Notes: a model not told the origin generated them from the sequence alone. Counted from the stretch's first letter, positions 16,127 to 24,796 are shown. The stretch is DNA of 64,000 bases from JALZKA01 sp033856515 (GCA_033856515.1 JAWVEY010000020.1:83009-147008); one strand, 5' to 3'. A program made the numbers and translations.

Positions 16127-16170
16127 AAACGTCCGTCAGTGCCCCCTATAGGGCGTACTCACGGACGTTT
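16127..16170. repeat. 44-bp nested palindrome, copy 2 (convergent intergenic)
   Basis: Same length and layout as the copy at 2022-2065: outer arms AAACGTCC and GGACGTTT, central TATA. The outermost pair is A-T here and G-C in copy 1, a compensatory change that keeps the stem. It lies between the rplI stop and the stop of the opposing secreted-protein gene. Confidence 0.8.
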
Positions 16171-16177
16171 CGTTGAT

Positions 16178-16612
16178 TTATTCCTGTTGGGTTCGCTTGG
16201 CGTGGAAGTCGAGCTCGCCGGTGTCGCCCTTGAAGCAAGCGCCCGACGAGCCGGTCTGTCGAAACGTTCCGACGACCTTTTCGTCCCCATCCTTGAACTC
16301 ACCGGCGATGTGAACCGTCGCGTTGGTGTTACGCACGGGCTTGGTTGCCTCGAACTGGCCCTTCTTGACTCTGACCTTCCCGTCGAGGACTCCGCTCACC
16401 GCCGATGATCCACTGGGGGTGCACTCGGTCGGAACGTTTGCCCACCTGACCTTGGCGAGCTTCTCCGGGCGGTTCCCGTCGAACTTGACGGTGAGCTCAA
16501 TCACCTCTGCCTGGTTGCCGGGCGCGATCGGACCCTTGTAAAAGTCGGTTGCCAGGGCGCTCGAAGGGACCGCGAAGGCGGCTGTCAAAGCGACGATCAG
16601 GATAAGCCTCAT
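16178..16612 (-). CDS. Small secreted protein, unknown function
   Basis: 144 residues from MRLILIVALTAAFAVPSSALA, a Sec signal peptide cleaved near ALA|TD. The mature domain is predicted mostly beta (VIELTVKFDGNRPEKLAKVRW, VHIAGEFKDGDEKVVGTFRQTG) with two Cys (near residues 64 and 126) that may form a disulfide. The start is supported by TACGCT ending 6 nt upstream; the open frame extends 12 codons further but lacks this. No family recognised. Confidence 0.7.
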   Translation of the reverse strand: MRLILIVALTAAFAVPSSALATDFYKGPIAPGNQAEVIELTVKFDGNRPEKLAKVRWANVPTECTPSGSSAVSGVLDGKVRVKKGQFEATKPVRNTNATVHIAGEFKDGDEKVVGTFRQTGSSGACFKGDTGELDFHAKRTQQE

Positions 16613-16741
16613 GGATGTAGCGTAAACCCGCGCTTCAACTTGCCGCAAATTCGCAAGTCCGCTTCAGCGGACTGCCGCTCATTCTGGTTCTATCGGTGAC
16701 CGCACTGTGGCGGGGCGATTCCGCCGCTCTCTGCCCTTCAC

Positions 16742-16747
16742 TAGACA
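16742..16747 (+). promoter_or_regulatory. -10-like box TAGACA upstream of dnaB
   Basis: Ends 6 nt before the dnaB ATG at 16754, with no Shine-Dalgarno sequence; consistent with leaderless transcription. Confidence 0.4.
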
Positions 16748-16753
16748 TAGACA

Positions 16754-18184
16754 ATGACCACCGCAGACCAATACGTCCCGCCGCAGAATCTCGAAGCTGA
16801 GGAGTCGGTCCTTGGCGCGATGATGGTTTCCGAGACGGCGGTGGCCTCGGTCATCGTGGACGTGCACCTGAAGTCGGAGGACTTCTACCGCCAGCGCCAT
16901 CGCATCATCTTCGGCGCCGTCCACTCGCTGCACTCGCGCGGCGAGCCCGTTGACGCCCTCACGGTCACCGAGCAGCTGACGAACCTCGGCGAGCTCGCGG
17001 AGGCCGGCGGGCCGGAGTTCGTCTCGGGCCTGGCGTCGACCGTCCCAGTCGCGGGCAACGCGGACCACTACGCCCGCATCGTCAAGGCGAACGCGATGCT
17101 GCGCCGCCTTCTGGAGGCGTCCCACAAGATCCAGAACTCGGTTCGCGAGCGCAGCGGTGAGCCGCGCGACCTCGTGGAGCAGGCCGAACGCATGATGTTC
17201 GAGGTCGCTCACGACACCGCTTCCCAGGATTTCGCCTCGATCGCAGACATCCTCGAACGCGAGACCACGCGGCTGGAGGAGCTCTCGGAGGGGAAGAGGG
17301 ACCTCACGGGAACACCGTCCGGCTTCTCGGACCTGGACGAGATCACAGGCGGCTTCCAGCCCGGAAACCTCGTCATCTTCGCGGCAAGACCCTCCATGGG
17401 GAAATCCGCGCTTGTCGCCAACATCGCCGACTTCGTTGCGGTGGAGAAGAAGCTGCCGGTCGCCTTCTTCTCGCTGGAGATGTCGGAGACGGAGCTCGCT
17501 CACCGCTTCCTGGCCTGCCGCGCGGGAATCGGCGGCAAGAAGCTTGCGAAGGGCCAGATCAAGAATGACTGGAACAGGATCCTCAAAGCGTCGAACCAGC
17601 TCGAGGAGGCGCCGATCTGGATCGATACCTCCGCGGACATCTCGATCCTGGAGTTGCGGGCGAAGGCGCGCCGCCTCTACTCGAAGGCAGGGGGGCTGGG
17701 GCTCGTCATCGTCGACTACATGCAGCTGATGCGGCCGGACGACCCGCGGATCAGCCGCGTCGAGCAGGTCGGTTCGATCTCCCGCGGTCTCAAGCTCCTC
17801 GCCAGCGAGCTGGACGTGCCGGTGCTCGGGCTCTCGCAGCTGTCCCGCGCCCCCGAGCAACGTCCCGACAAGCGCCCGATGCTCTCCGACCTTCGCGAGT
17901 CGGGAAACCTCGAGCAGGACGCCGACGTTGTCTGCTTCATCTTCCGCGAGGAGTTCTACGAGCCCGAGAACCAGGACGTCGCCGGGCTTGCCGAGCTTCT
18001 GATCTCGAAGCACCGCAACGGCCCCATCGGGAAGGTGGAGCTCGCCTTCCAGGCTCCCTATCCGCGCTTCCGGAATCTGGCCAAGAGTCACAGGCGCGAT
18101 GGCGGGCCCGTAAGCAGTTCACCGCCGCCACGTGACGAGTTCGAGCCCGACGATCCAATCGGTGACGACGTAGATGACTTCTGA
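16754..18184 (+). CDS. dnaB: Replicative DNA helicase
   Basis: 476 residues, no intein. Hexameric 5'-3' helicase at the replication fork. The N-terminal primase-interaction domain (PPQNLEAEESVLGAMM) is followed by a RecA-type ATPase with Walker A ARPSMGKSALV (about 210-220), Walker B LVIVDYMQLM and LSQLSRAPEQR. The C-terminal NGPIGKVELAF is typical. The last 11 nt overlap the start of a DnaC-type loader gene. Confidence 0.97.
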   Translation: MTTADQYVPPQNLEAEESVLGAMMVSETAVASVIVDVHLKSEDFYRQRHRIIFGAVHSLHSRGEPVDALTVTEQLTNLGELAEAGGPEFVSGLASTVPVAGNADHYARIVKANAMLRRLLEASHKIQNSVRERSGEPRDLVEQAERMMFEVAHDTASQDFASIADILERETTRLEELSEGKRDLTGTPSGFSDLDEITGGFQPGNLVIFAARPSMGKSALVANIADFVAVEKKLPVAFFSLEMSETELAHRFLACRAGIGGKKLAKGQIKNDWNRILKASNQLEEAPIWIDTSADISILELRAKARRLYSKAGGLGLVIVDYMQLMRPDDPRISRVEQVGSISRGLKLLASELDVPVLGLSQLSRAPEQRPDKRPMLSDLRESGNLEQDADVVCFIFREEFYEPENQDVAGLAELLISKHRNGPIGKVELAFQAPYPRFRNLAKSHRRDGGPVSSSPPPRDEFEPDDPIGDDVDDF

Positions 18185-18956
18185 GCCGGCACGCAGCCGG
18201 CCCCGCGAAGTGCCCGCCGGCGACGGGGGCACCGTGGTGCCGATCCGCCGCGGCGAGACGGCCGCCGCCTGCCCGCTCGCGAAGTGCGACGGGACGGGCT
18301 GGCTGGACGCTGAGGACGGCGCTGTCGAGCCCTGCGAGTGCCGGAGCGTGACGCGCACGCGCTCGCGGGCGCGCGGTCTGGCCACCGCTATCCCGGCGCG
18401 CTACCGCGGCGTCTCGTTCGACCGGCCGCCGCTCTCCGACATGGCCCGCGCGCCCGAGTCGCGAATCGCTGTCGCCGCCGTGAAGGAATTCGCCGACGAC
18501 ATCGGGGCGCGGCTCGACAGCGGCGACAGCCTTTGGCTCTCCGGCTCGGTCGGCACTGGCAAGACAACCCTCGCGATGGCCGTCTCCGCCGCAGCCGCGA
18601 AGGCTGGGCGGAGCGTCGCGATCTATTCGCTGCCGCAGCTCCTCGCGCGCATCCGCCGCACATACGACGCGGAGGCCGGCCAGGACTCCTACGTGGCCTT
18701 CTTCGAGCGCCTCACCTCCGTCGATCTCCTCCACATCGACGACCTCGGCGCCGAGAAGCGGACCGACTGGGTGCTCGAGCAGCTCTACGCGATAGTCGAC
18801 GAGCGTTACGGGGCTGAGCGCTCGATGCTCGTGACCACGAACCTCGAAGAGACCGAGCTCGAGGAGCAGATCGGTGGGCGCACCGTCTCCCGTCTGGTCG
18901 AGATGTGCGGCGAGCTGGGGCCCCTCCAGGTCGAGGGCCGCGACCACCGTTACTGA
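18174..18956 (+). CDS. DnaC/DnaI-type helicase loader ATPase
   Basis: 260 residues. AAA+ protein expected to load DnaB onto DNA. The N-terminal part has a possible zinc site (CPLAKCDGTGW, then CEC; about residues 34-58). ATPase motifs: Walker A GSVGTGKTTLA (about 123), Walker B LLHIDDLGAEK, sensor 1 VTTNLE and the arginine-finger region GGRTVSRLVEMC. It overlaps dnaB by 11 nt, a strong functional link. Many actinobacteria use DciA instead, so a DnaC-family loader in a housekeeping locus is worth noting. Confidence 0.88.
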   Translation: MTSEPARSRPREVPAGDGGTVVPIRRGETAAACPLAKCDGTGWLDAEDGAVEPCECRSVTRTRSRARGLATAIPARYRGVSFDRPPLSDMARAPESRIAVAAVKEFADDIGARLDSGDSLWLSGSVGTGKTTLAMAVSAAAAKAGRSVAIYSLPQLLARIRRTYDAEAGQDSYVAFFERLTSVDLLHIDDLGAEKRTDWVLEQLYAIVDERYGAERSMLVTTNLEETELEEQIGGRTVSRLVEMCGELGPLQVEGRDHRY

Positions 18957-19027
18957 AAAACATCCACGCACCTGCTTCTCGCGCCGCCTACGGCGACGCG
19001 CTTCTCATACTCGTAGGCCCTCCCAGC

Positions 19028-19033
19028 CATAAT
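19028..19033 (+). promoter_or_regulatory. -10-like box CATAAT upstream of purA
   Basis: CATAAT ends 8 nt before the GTG start at 19042; there is no Shine-Dalgarno sequence. Confidence 0.45.
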
Positions 19034-19041
19034 CCAGCGCC

Positions 19042-20334
19042 GTGCCAGGCATTGTCATAGTCGGCGCCCAATGGGGCGATGAGGGCAAGGGCAAGGTCGT
19101 AGACCTGATTGCCGAGAAGGCGGACGTCATCGTGCGCTTCCAGGGCGGCAACAACGCCGGCCACACGATCCTGCGTGAAGGCGACGAGTTCAAGTTCCAC
19201 CTGATCCCGTCCGGGATCCTCCATCCGGGCAAGACGTGCGCGATCGGGAACGGCGTTGTCATCGACCCGGGAGTCCTGATCGGCGAGCTCGACGGCCTCC
19301 GCCGTCGCCGCATCGACACGTCGGGCCTGAAGATCTCAGCCAACGCGCACCTGATCATGCCGTACCACGTGATGCTCGACACGGCGGGAGAGGCGAAGCT
19401 CGGAAAGCTCGAGATCGGCACGACCAAGCGCGGCATCGGCCCCTGTTACGCCGACAAGGCGGCCCGCTTGGGCATCCGCGTCCAGGACATGCTCGATCCC
19501 AAGATCCTTCGCAAGAAGATCATGGCTGCGCTGGAGCCGAAGCGACAGCTGCTGCGCCCTTTCGAGAAGGACCCCCGACTCGACCTGCATGCGATCGCCG
19601 AGGAGTACCAGTCTTATGGCCATCGCCTAGAGCCCCACATCGCGGACACGGCCAAGATCTGCTGGGACGCGCTCGACTCCGACCGGCTCGTCCTCTTCGA
19701 GGGCGCGCAGGCGACCCTGCTGGACCTCGATCATGGCACCTATCCATTCGTCACCTCGTCGAACCCAGTGGCCGGGTCGGCGTGCGTGGGAGCGGGCGTG
19801 GGGCCGACCGACATCGACGAGGTCTGGGGCGTCGCGAAGGCATACGCGACCCGCGTGGGCGCGGGGCCGTTCCCGACGGAGCTCTTCGACGACGTAGGCA
19901 AGGGCCTCCGCGATCGCGGGCATGAGTTCGGCACCACGACCGGGCGCGAGAGGCGCTGCGGCTACCTCGACTTGGTCGCCCTTCGGTACGCGGCGCGGCT
20001 CAACGGGCTCTCGTCGCTGGTGATCACGAAGCTTGACGTTCTCGCCGGGATGGACCCGATTCGCGTCGCTGTCCGCTACCGCTCCGACGAGGGCGCGGTC
20101 CTCAAAGAGTTTCCCTACCACCAGACCGTCCTCCATGGAGCCTCTCCCGAGTACGAGGATCTACCCGGCTTCGAAGAGGACATCAGCGAGTGCCGCACGG
20201 ACGACGACCTGCCCGAGGCTGCTCGGAAGTACATCCGCTTTATCGAGGACTTCGTCGGCGTGCCCGTGAGCCTCGTCGGTGTGGGGCCGGGCCGCGAGCA
20301 GATGGTGCGCCGCGGGACTGACGCCACGGGATGA
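19042..20334 (+). CDS. purA: Adenylosuccinate synthetase
   Basis: 430 residues, GTG start. Joins IMP and aspartate using GTP, the first committed step from IMP to AMP. The family signatures are intact: GAQWGDEGKGKVVDLIAEKADV, FQGGNNAGHT, GTTKRGIGPCYADKAAR, EGAQATLLDLDHGTYPFVTSSN and the C-terminal VGPGREQM. Standalone gene. Confidence 0.97.
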   Translation: MPGIVIVGAQWGDEGKGKVVDLIAEKADVIVRFQGGNNAGHTILREGDEFKFHLIPSGILHPGKTCAIGNGVVIDPGVLIGELDGLRRRRIDTSGLKISANAHLIMPYHVMLDTAGEAKLGKLEIGTTKRGIGPCYADKAARLGIRVQDMLDPKILRKKIMAALEPKRQLLRPFEKDPRLDLHAIAEEYQSYGHRLEPHIADTAKICWDALDSDRLVLFEGAQATLLDLDHGTYPFVTSSNPVAGSACVGAGVGPTDIDEVWGVAKAYATRVGAGPFPTELFDDVGKGLRDRGHEFGTTTGRERRCGYLDLVALRYAARLNGLSSLVITKLDVLAGMDPIRVAVRYRSDEGAVLKEFPYHQTVLHGASPEYEDLPGFEEDISECRTDDDLPEAARKYIRFIEDFVGVPVSLVGVGPGREQMVRRGTDATG

Positions 20335-20355
20335 TTCGGCGTATCGTCTAAGTCA

Positions 20356-21165
20356 ATGCGCAGGGGAGTGCGAACGGTGGGGTTGGCAACAGGGGCGTTA
20401 CTCGCCGCGGCGAGCGTTGCCCTGGCGGGCGGCGGCTACGAGATCAAGTCCGACTCGGAGACCCTCACCGAAATGACCACCGGGGGCATGAACATCAAAT
20501 GCCCGCAGGGCTCGGCCGTGGTTGGCGGCGGGTTCTTCCTCGATGGTGAGGTCTCGAGAAGGATCAACGGCGCTTTTCCCAGCTCCCAGCGCAAGTTCGT
20601 CGTGACGGGGAGCAATACAGACGGCACCGGCACGTTTGAGCTCTTCGGAACCGCGGTGTGTGACGACGACGGCGACTTTGGAATCAAAGACAAAGACCGC
20701 GCTGTGGACTCGGGCACCACGAAGACGGTGAAGGCGCGGTGTCCCGACGGAAGCACCGTGTCCGGCGGGGGCTTTCGACTCCAAGACGGTGACCTCGCCC
20801 TTCTCTCGAGTTATCCGGCGGGTTCGCGCAAATGGGCGGTGCGCGCGCAAAACGGTGGCCTAAACACGGCATCTGTCTTCGCCTTCGCAATCTGCGATCT
20901 CGATGGCAGCTCCTACACCATCGAAAAGCAGACGAAGGCACCGCCCCCAGTGCGCAAGCCTCGAGGTATCAACGCCGACGTGAACCTCAAGCCGAAATGC
21001 AAGGGAGGGCTTGAGCCTTCGGGTGGTGGCTTCAAGACGAAGGGGATCGGAAGCGCCAGAGCGGTTATGTCGCTTCCCGACGACGACTTGTGGAAAGTCG
21101 AGATCGCAACCTACGCTGGCAAGGCACTCGAGATGACCGGCTACGCCGTTTGCGGCTCTGGCTGA
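20356..21165 (+). CDS. Secreted protein with three tandem Cys/Gly-rich repeats
   Basis: 269 residues with a Sec signal peptide (1-24, cleaved near ALA|GG). Three repeats of about 80-86 residues each begin with C-x-x-G-S/L-x-x-x-GGGF (CPQGSAVVGGGF at 49, CPDGSTVSGGGF at 129, CKGGLEPSGGGF at 215) and end with a strand containing A-V/I-C (102, 180 and near 267). Each repeat therefore carries one Cys pair, probably a disulfide. A TATCGT box ends 8 nt before the ATG. Similar repeats occur in exported actinobacterial proteins of unknown function. Confidence 0.8.
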   Translation: MRRGVRTVGLATGALLAAASVALAGGGYEIKSDSETLTEMTTGGMNIKCPQGSAVVGGGFFLDGEVSRRINGAFPSSQRKFVVTGSNTDGTGTFELFGTAVCDDDGDFGIKDKDRAVDSGTTKTVKARCPDGSTVSGGGFRLQDGDLALLSSYPAGSRKWAVRAQNGGLNTASVFAFAICDLDGSSYTIEKQTKAPPPVRKPRGINADVNLKPKCKGGLEPSGGGFKTKGIGSARAVMSLPDDDLWKVEIATYAGKALEMTGYAVCGSG

Positions 21166-21182
21166 GCAGCGCGGTCGTTCCA

Positions 21183-21188
21183 TAGACT
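21183..21188 (+). promoter_or_regulatory. -10-like box TAGACT upstream of the carboxylase gene
   Basis: Ends 8 nt before the ATG at 21197; no Shine-Dalgarno sequence. Confidence 0.45.
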
Positions 21189-21196
21189 CGCGCCGC

Positions 21197-22957
21197 ATGT
21201 TCGAGAAGGTCCTTGTAGCCAATCGTGGGGAGATCGCGGTGCGCGTGATCCGCACTCTGAAGGAGATGGGGATCGCCTCCGTGGCTGTCTATTCGGAGGC
21301 CGACCGCGAATCGATTGCTGTTCGCATCGCCGACGAGGCGTACCTCCTCGGGCCACCGACGCCGGCCGAGAGCTACCTCAACATCCCCAAGATCATCGAG
21401 GTCGCGAAGGAGGCGGGCGCCGAGGCCGTCCACCCCGGCTACGGCTTCCTGGCTGAGAACGCCACCTTCGCGATGGCGCTCGACGACGCCGACCTCACCT
21501 TCATCGGACCTCCCGCCGCAGCGATCGAGGCGATGGGTTCGAAGACCAAGGCGCGCGAGATCATGCAGAAGGCCGGCGTTCCGATCGTCCCCGGCTCGAC
21601 CGAGCCTTCTCCCGACGCCAAGGCCGCTAAGAAGGTCGCCAAGGAGATCGGCTACCCCGTTGCCTGCAAGGCCGCGGGAGGTGGCGGCGGCAAGGGCTTC
21701 CGCGTAGCCATGTCCGAGGATGAGCTCGAAGAGGCGTTTGAGGGCGCCGCGCGCGAGGGCGAGAAGTTCTTCAGTGACGACCGCGTCTACCTCGAGCGCT
21801 ACCTCGAGGACCCGCGCCACGTCGAGGTCCAGGTCCTCGCCGACTCGCACGGGAACGTCATCCACCTGGGCGAGCGCGACTGCTCGATCCAGCGTCGCCA
21901 CCAGAAGCTGATCGAGGAAGCGCCCGGCCCGCTCGTCGACGATGAGATGCGCGAGCGCATCGGCAAGATCGCGACGGACGCCGCTGCGGCCGTCGACTAC
22001 CGCGGCGCAGGGACGATCGAGGGCATGCAGGTTGGCGACGAGTACTTCTTCCTGGAGATGAACACCCGCGTCCAGGTCGAGCATTGCGTGACCGAGATGG
22101 TCACCGGCATCGACATCGTGCGCGAGCAGGTCCGGGTCGCCGCGGGTGAGGAGCTCTCGATCAAGCAAGAGGACGTGCGCTTGACCGGGCACGCGATCGA
22201 GTGCCGCATCAACGCCGAGGCCGCCCACAAGAACTTCGCTCCCGCACCCGGCCCGATCGAGAGCTACATCGAGCCCTCGGGCCCCGGCGTCCGCGTCGAC
22301 TCGGGCCTCGAGGCCGGATCAGAGGTGACGCCGCTATACGACCCGATGGTCGCAAAGCTCATCACCTGGGACGTCGATCGCCCCTCCGCAACGCGCCGGA
22401 TGCTCCGCGCGCTCGACGAATACAAGATCGAGCCGCTCACGACTCTCATCCCGTTCCACAAGGCCGTCATGGCATCCGAGGAATGGGCCGAGGCCTCGAC
22501 CTTTCGCGAGAAGATCGCGGACAAGAAGTGGCTGAAGACGCTGGCGCCCGAGGCTCCCGCGAAGCCCGCCGAGGGTGAGGAGGAGGCGAAGTCCGAGCGC
22601 ACCTACCAGGTGGAGGTGAACGGCCGTCTTCACTCGGTGAAGGTGATCGGCGCTGCGGCGCCCGCCGGCGGCGCAGCCAACGGAGCGGGAGCTAAGCGCC
22701 CGGCCAAGCGTGAGCGTAAGGCGGGCGGCGGCAGCGCGGCGTCGGGGAACGACATCGTCTCGCCGCTTCAAGGCACGATGTTCAAGGTGAATGTCGAAAA
22801 GGGGCAGGACGTGGAGGAGGGGGCGATCATCTGCGTGATCGAGGCGATGAAGATGGAGAACGAGATCACGGCCCACAAGTCGGGCAAGATCACCGCCCTC
22901 AGCGTCGCCGAAGGTCAGCCGATCTCCTCCGGCGATCCGATCGCCACCATCGAATAA
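21197..22957 (+). CDS. Acetyl-/propionyl-CoA carboxylase alpha chain (biotin carboxylase + BCCP)
   Basis: 586 residues. Carboxylates its own biotin with bicarbonate and ATP for transfer to an acyl-CoA by a separate beta chain. The biotin carboxylase domain (1-450) shows KVLVANRGEIAVRVIR, the ATP-grasp loop GGGGGKGFR (about 158-166), HVEVQVLAD, ERDCSIQRRHQK and EMNTRVQVEH. The C-terminal biotinyl domain has EAMKMENE with the biotin Lys near 551, after an Ala/Gly/Lys-rich linker. No carboxyltransferase gene is nearby, so acetyl versus propionyl specificity is open. Confidence 0.93.
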   Translation: MFEKVLVANRGEIAVRVIRTLKEMGIASVAVYSEADRESIAVRIADEAYLLGPPTPAESYLNIPKIIEVAKEAGAEAVHPGYGFLAENATFAMALDDADLTFIGPPAAAIEAMGSKTKAREIMQKAGVPIVPGSTEPSPDAKAAKKVAKEIGYPVACKAAGGGGGKGFRVAMSEDELEEAFEGAAREGEKFFSDDRVYLERYLEDPRHVEVQVLADSHGNVIHLGERDCSIQRRHQKLIEEAPGPLVDDEMRERIGKIATDAAAAVDYRGAGTIEGMQVGDEYFFLEMNTRVQVEHCVTEMVTGIDIVREQVRVAAGEELSIKQEDVRLTGHAIECRINAEAAHKNFAPAPGPIESYIEPSGPGVRVDSGLEAGSEVTPLYDPMVAKLITWDVDRPSATRRMLRALDEYKIEPLTTLIPFHKAVMASEEWAEASTFREKIADKKWLKTLAPEAPAKPAEGEEEAKSERTYQVEVNGRLHSVKVIGAAAPAGGAANGAGAKRPAKRERKAGGGSAASGNDIVSPLQGTMFKVNVEKGQDVEEGAIICVIEAMKMENEITAHKSGKITALSVAEGQPISSGDPIATIE

Positions 22958-22969
22958 GACATCGGTTCG

Positions 22970-23392
22970 ATGGAGCAGCGCCTCTCGCTCATCACCATCG
23001 GAGTCGCAGACCTCGAACGTTCGCGAAAGTTCTACGAAGCCCTCGGCTGGGAGGGGCGCTCGCCGGACGGCGACGTCATCTTCTTCCAGACAGGAGGAAT
23101 GATCGTCGCGCTCTGGGACCGCGCCAAGCTCGCCGAGGACTCGGGCGTCAGCGATCCCGGCGGCTCATCGGGGTTCACGCTTGCACTCAACGTGCGCTCG
23201 CCCGAGGAGGCGGACTCAGTTGCGGACGAGGTGCGCGCCGCGGGCGGCACGGTCACCCGCGAGCCGGCCGAGACCTTCTGGGGCGGCTATTCGTTCGCCT
23301 TCACAGACCCGGACGGGCACCCGTGGGAGGTCGCCCACAATCCCTTCTGGACAGTCACGGATGACGGGCGGACCGTGATGGAGCCGGAATGA
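22970..23392 (+). CDS. VOC-superfamily (glyoxalase-like) protein
   Basis: 140 residues, two beta-alpha-beta-beta-beta modules: LSLITIGVADLERSRKFYEALGW and SFAFTDPDGHPWEVAHNP. Family members bind a divalent metal and act as lyases, isomerases, dioxygenases or resistance proteins. It starts 12 nt after the carboxylase gene, and its stop overlaps the next gene by ATGA. The sequence is closer to generic glyoxalase-like proteins than to methylmalonyl-CoA epimerase. The substrate is unknown. Confidence 0.85.
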   Translation: MEQRLSLITIGVADLERSRKFYEALGWEGRSPDGDVIFFQTGGMIVALWDRAKLAEDSGVSDPGGSSGFTLALNVRSPEEADSVADEVRAAGGTVTREPAETFWGGYSFAFTDPDGHPWEVAHNPFWTVTDDGRTVMEPE

Positions 23393-24300
23393 GTGCCGGC
23401 ATCCAGACGCTGCCCTGGCGCGGGCCCGGGCCCGGCCGGCCCGACGACCTCCCGCTTCCGCCCGGCAAGATGCCGCTTCGCTACAAGGGCGTGAACCGCA
23501 AGCGCTGGCGCTACCTAAGTGCCTTTTCCGACGAGGTGATGGTCTGCGCGGCACGCGTGAGCGTCGGGCCTGCGTCGCAGACGTTCTGGGCGGTGTGGGA
23601 CCGTGTGCACTCAGAGCTCACCGAGCGCACGGTCATGCGCCTTCCCGGCGCCCGCGGCGAGGTGTGGTCCGAGGACGGCGAAGGCGGCGCCGTGGAAAAC
23701 GCTCCCGACGAAGGCTCCTTGGTTCGCATCGAGGCCAGGCATCCCGACGCGGGCGGAGTCCGCGGCTTTCTTCGCACCGGCGGCGGCACGTGGGCCGAAT
23801 GCGTGTGCGACAACGGCGAGGACGGTTTCGTCTGGACCCGCAAGCGAGTGGTCGACGTCGACGTCGACGTGCGATTCGGAGAGCACCGCATCCGCTGCAA
23901 GGCGCGGGGCGTCGAGGACGAGTCCGCGGGCTATCACCCCCGCCACACCGTGTGGAGCTGGTCCGCCGGAGTCGGCACGCTTACGGACGGCCGCGAGGTC
24001 GGGTGGAACCTGGTCGAGGGTGTGAACGATCCACCCGAGTGCTCCGAGCGGGCGATCTGGGTCGACGGCGAACCATTCGAGCCCGGACCCTCCACCTTCC
24101 GTGGCCTCGAGTCGGTCAGCTTCGAAGACGGCTCCGGAATCGAATGTACGTCGGAAGCCGAGCGTTCGCGCACGGAAAAGCGCGGGCCGATCTCCTATAC
24201 ATACCGCCAGCCCTTCGGCACGTTCACGGGAAGCCTGCCCGGAGGCTTGAGCCTCGAGAGCGGCATGGGCGTGATGGAGAGCCACGACGCCCACTGGTGA
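23389..24300 (+). CDS. DUF2804 family protein
   Basis: 303 residues. Recognised from the pattern LPWRGPGPGRPDDLPLPPGK near the N-terminus, KRWRYLSAFSDEVMVCAARV, the centre HPRHTVWSWSAGVG, and WNLVEGVNDPPECSERAIWVDG. Predicted to be beta-rich and related to the lipocalin/hydroxyneurosporene-synthase-like superfamily; the biochemical role is unknown. Overlaps both neighbours by 4 nt (ATGA and GTGA), within the carboxylase-VOC-DUF2804-lipocalin-like operon. Confidence 0.75.
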   Translation: MSAGIQTLPWRGPGPGRPDDLPLPPGKMPLRYKGVNRKRWRYLSAFSDEVMVCAARVSVGPASQTFWAVWDRVHSELTERTVMRLPGARGEVWSEDGEGGAVENAPDEGSLVRIEARHPDAGGVRGFLRTGGGTWAECVCDNGEDGFVWTRKRVVDVDVDVRFGEHRIRCKARGVEDESAGYHPRHTVWSWSAGVGTLTDGREVGWNLVEGVNDPPECSERAIWVDGEPFEPGPSTFRGLESVSFEDGSGIECTSEAERSRTEKRGPISYTYRQPFGTFTGSLPGGLSLESGMGVMESHDAHW

Positions 24301-24767
24301 GCGAGCCGCGCGCACAACTCCTCGGCGAGTGGACCCTCGTCTCATGGACGGGCATCGACGGGCAGGGTGAGCGGGTCTCCCACGGCGGCGCGAGGCCGGC
24401 CGGCGAGCTCATCTACCTCGAGAGCGGGCGCATGGCCGTCCAGATCCAGCACGACGCTCGAGAAGCCTTCGGCTCGAGGGAATGGAGCGCGGGCACAGGT
24501 GAGGAGCGCGCGGCCGCGTATGCGACCTACAACGCCTATTGCGGAACGTTCTCGGTGCCCGAACCGGGCGTCGTCGTCCACCACGTCGAGTTGGCGATCC
24601 ACCCGGACCACCCCGGCATGGACAAGCGCAGGGAGTTCGAGCTCAACGGCGACGAGCTGACACTCCGGACCCAGGACGTCGAGACGCCCGAAGGGCCCGC
24701 GACGTCCGAGCTCGTGTGGCGCCGGCGCGGCCTGAGCGCGGGAGCCGGACGCGAATATCCCTTGTAG
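24297..24767 (+). CDS. Lipocalin-like domain protein
   Basis: 156 residues from the GTG that overlaps the preceding stop (GTGA). The sequence QLLGEWTLVSWTGIDGQG, then GELIYLESGRMAVQI, YNAYCGTFSVPEPGVVVHHVE and KRREFELNGDELTLRT matches the lipocalin-like small-barrel family found in many actinobacteria. The open frame extends upstream into the DUF2804 gene without resemblance to anything, so the GTG is chosen. Ligand unknown. A 16-nt palindromic repeat starts 2 nt after the stop. Confidence 0.8.
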   Translation: MSEPRAQLLGEWTLVSWTGIDGQGERVSHGGARPAGELIYLESGRMAVQIQHDAREAFGSREWSAGTGEERAAAYATYNAYCGTFSVPEPGVVVHHVELAIHPDHPGMDKRREFELNGDELTLRTQDVETPEGPATSELVWRRRGLSAGAGREYPL

Positions 24768-24768
24768 T

Positions 24769-24784
24769 GCTCCTCGTCCAAAGC
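24769..24784. repeat. 16-nt palindromic repeat, type A (GCTCCTCGTCCAAAGC)
   Basis: Lies 2 nt after the stop of the lipocalin-like gene. One arm base differs from the consensus GCTTTTCGTCCAAAGC. Together with the copy at 25241 it brackets the SnoaL-like gene. Confidence 0.7.
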
Positions 24785-24796
24785 GGTACTTCTGGC

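Noticed and set aside
18174..18956. IstB-type transposon helper ATPase
   Set aside because: Similar AAA+ fold, but the direct overlap with dnaB, the N-terminal Cys cluster and the absence of an adjacent IstA transposase favour a helicase loader.
22970..23392. Methylmalonyl-CoA epimerase next to the carboxylase gene
   Set aside because: It is a VOC-fold protein, but the sequence follows the generic glyoxalase-like pattern (ADLERSRKFYEALGW) rather than the epimerase pattern.
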